A DNA stretch of 25,798 nt from a virus, in IMG/VR virus record IMGVR_UViG_3300009320_000107, positions 1 to 25,798 of that record. One strand, given 5' to 3'. The first letter of the stretch is position 1; the number at the start of each line of letters is the position of its first letter. The translations under genes and the position numbers were made by a program. A model generated the notes under the pieces. That model did not search any database, was not told the origin of the DNA, and worked only from the letters and a program-made list of their open reading frames with translations. This document shows, piece by piece, positions 23,301-25,798 of the stretch.

Positions 23301-25009
23301 ATGAAGCTCTGGAAGATGAAGTTATATTTAATATCCTTGATAACTATATGTCTCGGTCTTGGATACTTGATAAGAAGCATAAGCAAGAGTCTACGAGCAC
23401 TTTTACTCAAAATACCATTCACGCGAAAGAACGACGTTTAGGTACAGTCATTGAAGGCTGGGCATTGGGTTTGGAAATGCAAAGTCCCAGTGCGATCGAT
23501 AACTTGGTTATGTACCGTGAGACAATGATCAGAGTGATGGAGCAAAAGAGATTACTCCAAGCTATGAAGAAGGCCAAAGACAATAAAGGTCGAAGACTTC
23601 TCACAACTGATAAAGAGCGACCAGGATATATGAAAGTTCGTTTGCCTGGATTTAGGACTGATAAGGCTCTGTATGCTCCTAAGGAAGTAGCTCAAAACTT
23701 AAATGATATTTTTGGGATATCTCCTTTGTACCAATCAGAGTTTATAACAAAACTTACACAAGTAAACGCCATGATGAAGAAGATAGCCCTGAGTACTAGT
23801 TTCTTCCACAACCTCGCTTTTATTAGATCATTTTATTTGGGCGGTAAAACAGCTAAATGGACTAACATGAATCCGTTCCAAGCTCACAGAGATGGTTTGG
23901 AAATGGTTCGGAATATGGATGACATTGTAGTACTCGGAGTCCGGAATGGTTTGACTCTTAGTTTGATTCAGGACTGGGAAGAAGAACTTATTCAAACACG
24001 GTCAGCTTTAGATAAGATGACTTCCAAACATACTAAATCTAAACGGATACGAAATTTAGTTGGCGATCTATGGCGAAGACAAATTCAATTTACTTTCGGA
24101 GTTCAAGGTACAGGTCTTAAGGTTAAAGCTTTTGCACTTGAGATGCAAAATGAAATGAAAAAGAACCCTAATGAAGACGTAGATATAATAGCCAAGAGAG
24201 TAGCTGCACTTATGAATGATGATTTTGGTGGTCTTCATTTAGAGCGAATAGGTCGAAGTCCTCTTACACAACATATTTTCCGTTTAGTAGCTTTAGCTCC
24301 AGATTGGACTGAAAGTAATATACGAACAGTAATAGGGATGTTTTCACACAAATCAACTAAAAAACAGCGACAACTTTATAGAAAGTTTTGGGCAAGAGTA
24401 ATACTTAAAAATGTTGCAGCAACTTCTTTATTGAATTTTGCTTTAGCAGGAGGAGATGTAGAAGAGGCGTATAAAAGATGGAAGCAAGGTGTTGAAACTG
24501 ATTGGAAAAATATAGCATCAGTTGATATAACACCGTTATACGATCTCTTCGGACGAGATCCTGCACATAAAAGGTATTTTTCAGTAGCTGGTCATTTTTT
24601 AGACCCAATTAAGTACACAGGAGTTTTAGCTGGCCATGGTCAAGCAATTCAACATAAATCTTCTATGTTGGGAAGACTATTCTCAGATTGGATATTTAAT
24701 AGAAATTGGCAAGGGAAACGTTATAAAAATTTAAGTGAAATTCCTTTAGGAGTTCACGATTATTTAGATTATTTAGATCCAAACACTTATGTAACTTATC
24801 GACCAAAAGTTAGGCGAGGAATGCGAGAAGAAAATTATATTTTAGATTCCTTTTCTTGGCCATCTTTTATCATGCATGCTTTGATTAGTAGTTCTCCTAT
24901 TGCATTCCAGAATTTACTTGCTGTTACTTCTGGACAAATAGATGCAATGGACGGAGTATTAAATACGCTTGGTGCTCGTGTTAGACCAAGGAAACAAAAA
25001 GCTTTATAG
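20384..25009 (+). CDS. Giant multidomain internal virion protein with ART-like and HEXXH metallopeptidase segments
   Basis: 1541 aa, last and largest ejection-type protein (T7 gp16 place). In order: an N-terminal head; a small-residue-rich, membrane-active-looking region (about 185-330; MGMGSAALLTAPPLAPEM, then FTAGTTAGGAKY); a beta segment (about 500-560, GTVLASDLMEGDVIQSPRGW); a segment like phage polyvalent-protein ADP-ribosyltransferases (RVYHGR 599-604, then FPIHFSFTPRLA and GFKGALLYMNEA); a zincin-type motif H852-E-I-E-H856 preceded by a strand (MEITVGPGVTPMVLRH); and a long helical C-terminal part resembling large polyvalent-protein domains. It may be injected to breach the envelope or act on host targets. 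No lytic transglycosylase motif was seen. Domain activities are inferred. Confidence 0.78.
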   Translation: MPSLADIKDKLEPMDLGFEEKEHETPPVTLEGDYGQYVDMDAPIPDIKDLGTINPPVGLDMNKVGNAMFSAHSLGMPANEAYHADKEIEDKKKQYEHKDLLKSWQASFKSSNKNMQVHELYYKLFAGQGTPDTWAKINQLEGEIEELRPDILDDNLFEKALMSTANLLPSALRSMVKGTKTGMVTAMGMGSAALLTAPPLAPEMYLAGFTAGTTAGGAKYIAEVEMGGTYKYLRGLKDDDGKPINPAFVDAAVGAVGMINGALEAVQFKLLLKTIPGIDKAVSASMQKAIKDFLVDGSMAKYLIGNAKRYAGFVAGETAVEVAQEISSITHQQLAIAADNVLIGSDIPHEKWPAIKDQLFSTIFSSAAGFGILGVPGHAVQTAKGIIESKSQVEHDEFKRLLADEPDPNAAKEIKGTWDRIKDIFFGNRDVRLYENRNEGILLKEDLEKLVEENQDVDELAAALQLYIDSQNDPEVVRKALEGLPIEIVLRDTLPETREEYRPVGGTVLASDLMEGDVIQSPRGWKPITKVTNYPDVGETHIEVGGINRIYAHSAPVTKGHLVEIQIDDFPGQADFSNLHPREAGFQGHTALQDGKLVRVYHGRPAVEGGPSGDFPIHFSFTPRLASEVSKQKTEPGEEASLNVADIQFKQGELADSADIYAAGVEAGKDPSNLIQMSDKEILEADGVAEELKKLGFKGALLYMNEAISPFGLNQGPVIGTSPTQNTVAVLDKSVMSWPAKEKPADPDAPAHEISKKEFAARYTRTEHMDWQSEINTEADARIVKQVGSDDIKEIFKFYQEKYPKLKMRLLHDTTYIGNATAWAPTNNAGFWDGGTMEITVGPGVTPMVLRHEIEHLQDWARGKRRDESINVPAPDGGYRSTFSRYQHDAFGVEYVHRQRVKEAIAEGKIASHPDYPDLKGTKKEKPAGPRKIPQTHDLTETQIRLIEMSQNLTGEQKAFAEDIRRRYDELAHEALEDEVIFNILDNYMSRSWILDKKHKQESTSTFTQNTIHAKERRLGTVIEGWALGLEMQSPSAIDNLVMYRETMIRVMEQKRLLQAMKKAKDNKGRRLLTTDKERPGYMKVRLPGFRTDKALYAPKEVAQNLNDIFGISPLYQSEFITKLTQVNAMMKKIALSTSFFHNLAFIRSFYLGGKTAKWTNMNPFQAHRDGLEMVRNMDDIVVLGVRNGLTLSLIQDWEEELIQTRSALDKMTSKHTKSKRIRNLVGDLWRRQIQFTFGVQGTGLKVKAFALEMQNEMKKNPNEDVDIIAKRVAALMNDDFGGLHLERIGRSPLTQHIFRLVALAPDWTESNIRTVIGMFSHKSTKKQRQLYRKFWARVILKNVAATSLLNFALAGGDVEEAYKRWKQGVETDWKNIASVDITPLYDLFGRDPAHKRYFSVAGHFLDPIKYTGVLAGHGQAIQHKSSMLGRLFSDWIFNRNWQGKRYKNLSEIPLGVHDYLDYLDPNTYVTYRPKVRRGMREENYILDSFSWPSFIMHALISSSPIAFQNLLAVTSGQIDAMDGVLNTLGARVRPRKQKAL

Positions 25010-25018
25010 GAGATTATT

Positions 25019-25798
25019 ATGACAGTCTCTAGCGAAGATTATCGTGATGCTTATGCAGGTAATGACTCTACTACTGAGTTTACTATTAATTTTTATTTCT
25101 TAGTAGACGCCGATATAAAAGCTGTTTTACTAGTAAATGCTACAGGAGTAGAAACTGTATTAGCTCTTACCACTCATTATACTCTTGCAGGGGCAGGTAA
25201 CCCAGCAGGAGGTACTCTTACTATGTTGACAGCTCCTGCAACTGGTGAAACTCTTACTATTATCCGAGATGTAGATTATAAGCAGGAAACTGATTATGTT
25301 GCACATGGCACTTTCCCGGCAGAAAGTCATGAAGATGCTCTTGATAAAGTTACTATGCAAACTCAAAAGTTACAAGAGCAACTTGATCGCTCTATAAAGG
25401 TTCCTGTTTCTGAAACTGCTGATCCTGAACTTCCTGTGCTAACTGCAGAAAAGGCAATTAAAGTTAATGCCACAGGTGATGGATTTGAGTTATCTACTGA
25501 TGACTTTGATGATATAGTAACTGATGCAGAAACAGCGCAAGCAGCTGCTGAAGCAGCACAGACGGCTGCTGAGACGGCTCAGACCGCAGCCGAGACTGCG
25601 CAAACTGCTGCTGAAACGGCAGAGACTAATGCAGAAACAGCAGAGACAAATGCTGAGACAGCGGAGACGGGAGCTGTTGCAGCTCAAACAGCAGCTGAAA
25701 CAGCAGAAACTAACGCTGAGACAGCGGAGACAAATGCTGAGACGGCAGAAACTGGAGCTGTCGCAGCGCAAGCAGCAGCTGAGGCAGCTCAGACAGCT
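25019..25798 (+). CDS. Tail fibre protein, N-terminal part (runs off the window)
   Basis: 260 codons present, no stop. Residues 1-130 match the T7 tail-fibre N-terminal domain that binds the tail: SSEDYRDAYAGNDSTTEFTI, LTTHYTLAGAGNPAGGTL, TIIRDVDYKQETDY, then FPAESHEDALDKVTMQTQKL. From residue 169 on it is an alanine-rich heptad repeat (AAETAQT, NAETAET), a coiled-coil stalk. AGGAGA precedes ATG 25019. The receptor-binding C-terminus lies outside the window. Confidence 0.9.
   Translation, partial: MTVSSEDYRDAYAGNDSTTEFTINFYFLVDADIKAVLLVNATGVETVLALTTHYTLAGAGNPAGGTLTMLTAPATGETLTIIRDVDYKQETDYVAHGTFPAESHEDALDKVTMQTQKLQEQLDRSIKVPVSETADPELPVLTAEKAIKVNATGDGFELSTDDFDDIVTDAETAQAAAEAAQTAAETAQTAAETAQTAAETAETNAETAETNAETAETGAVAAQTAAETAETNAETAETNAETAETGAVAAQAAAEAAQTA
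25526..25798 (+). repeat. Heptad-coding repeat in tail fibre, with 84-bp super-repeat
   Basis: Thirteen consecutive 21-bp units encode 7-residue blocks (A-E-T-A-Q-T-A type). Within them four blocks (AAETAET, NAETAET, NAETAET, GAVAAQ) form a 28-residue unit at 25607-25690 that is repeated at 25691-25774. The protein copies are almost identical, while many codons differ at the third base. Confidence 0.88.

Noticed and set aside
25490-25771. 93-aa cysteine- and serine-rich minus-strand frame
   Set aside because: It is the antisense shadow of the tail-fibre heptad repeats.
25019-25798. Diversity-generating retroelement expected from BPP-1 likeness
   Set aside because: No reverse transcriptase, template repeat or variable repeat is visible; the window stops before the fibre's receptor-binding end, so it can be neither shown nor excluded.

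Overview
The window is a 25.8-kb piece of a podovirus-type tailed phage genome (free phage or prophage). The case rests on an uninterrupted plus-strand virion module: small and large terminase, head-tail connector portal, a Bbp19-like protein, scaffold, major capsid, a probable cement protein, two T7-like tail tubular proteins, internal virion/ejection proteins and a tail fibre. The early gene block runs the opposite way. From memory, the head gene order matches Bordetella phage BPP-1-like podoviruses. Strong AGGAGG-type ribosome binding sites and TTTAC/TATAWT promoters suggest a bacterial host using sigma70; the host cannot be named. No integrase, tRNA, lysis gene, DNA polymerase or RNA polymerase lies in the window.

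Left half (1-7406, minus strand, read right to left): a small HTH protein; a primase-helicase (primase-like N-terminus plus SF3/VapE-like ATPase); a run of five short overlapping unknown genes; a Cas4/AddB-like DUF2800 nuclease; an apparently well-expressed winged-helix protein with an acidic tail; then nucleotide metabolism genes (dATP/dGTP diphosphohydrolase-like, ThyX, dCMP deaminase and the start of a dUTPase/MazG-like protein). Most genes overlap by 1-38 bp. Three look-alike promoters (7434-7462, 4737-4765, 2172-2200) drive the block. A terminator (1595-1624) follows the winged-helix gene.

Centre (7407-8884): a roughly 1.5-kb control hub holding one small regulator gene (8006-8287). It contains: (a) tandem TCTACAAAYGTAGATGA elements placed the same way upstream of both the early leftward and late rightward promoters; (b) a quasi-palindrome of about 295 bp rich in GTAC; (c) a 33-bp minisatellite; (d) a strong terminator; (e) about a dozen TACCACNNNGTGGTR dyads, two at the regulator's own promoter and leader, the rest in an array with a 51-53 bp period.

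Right half (8885-25798, plus strand): the virion module. Capsid and cement genes differ visibly in codon use from their neighbours and are bracketed by two strong RNA structures. One can hide the capsid ribosome binding site; the other, a 22-bp two-part stem, sits directly before the tail tubular A gene. The module ends with a 1541-residue multidomain ejection protein (ADP-ribosyltransferase-like segment plus HEXXH metallopeptidase motif) and a tail-fibre gene that leaves the window inside an alanine-rich heptad repeat.

Inferred working model: early genes recycle and make nucleotides and replicate DNA; regulators in the central hub switch transcription to the late virion operon. The most unusual parts are the hub's two operator systems, the palindrome and the candidate ssDNA-binding winged-helix protein.
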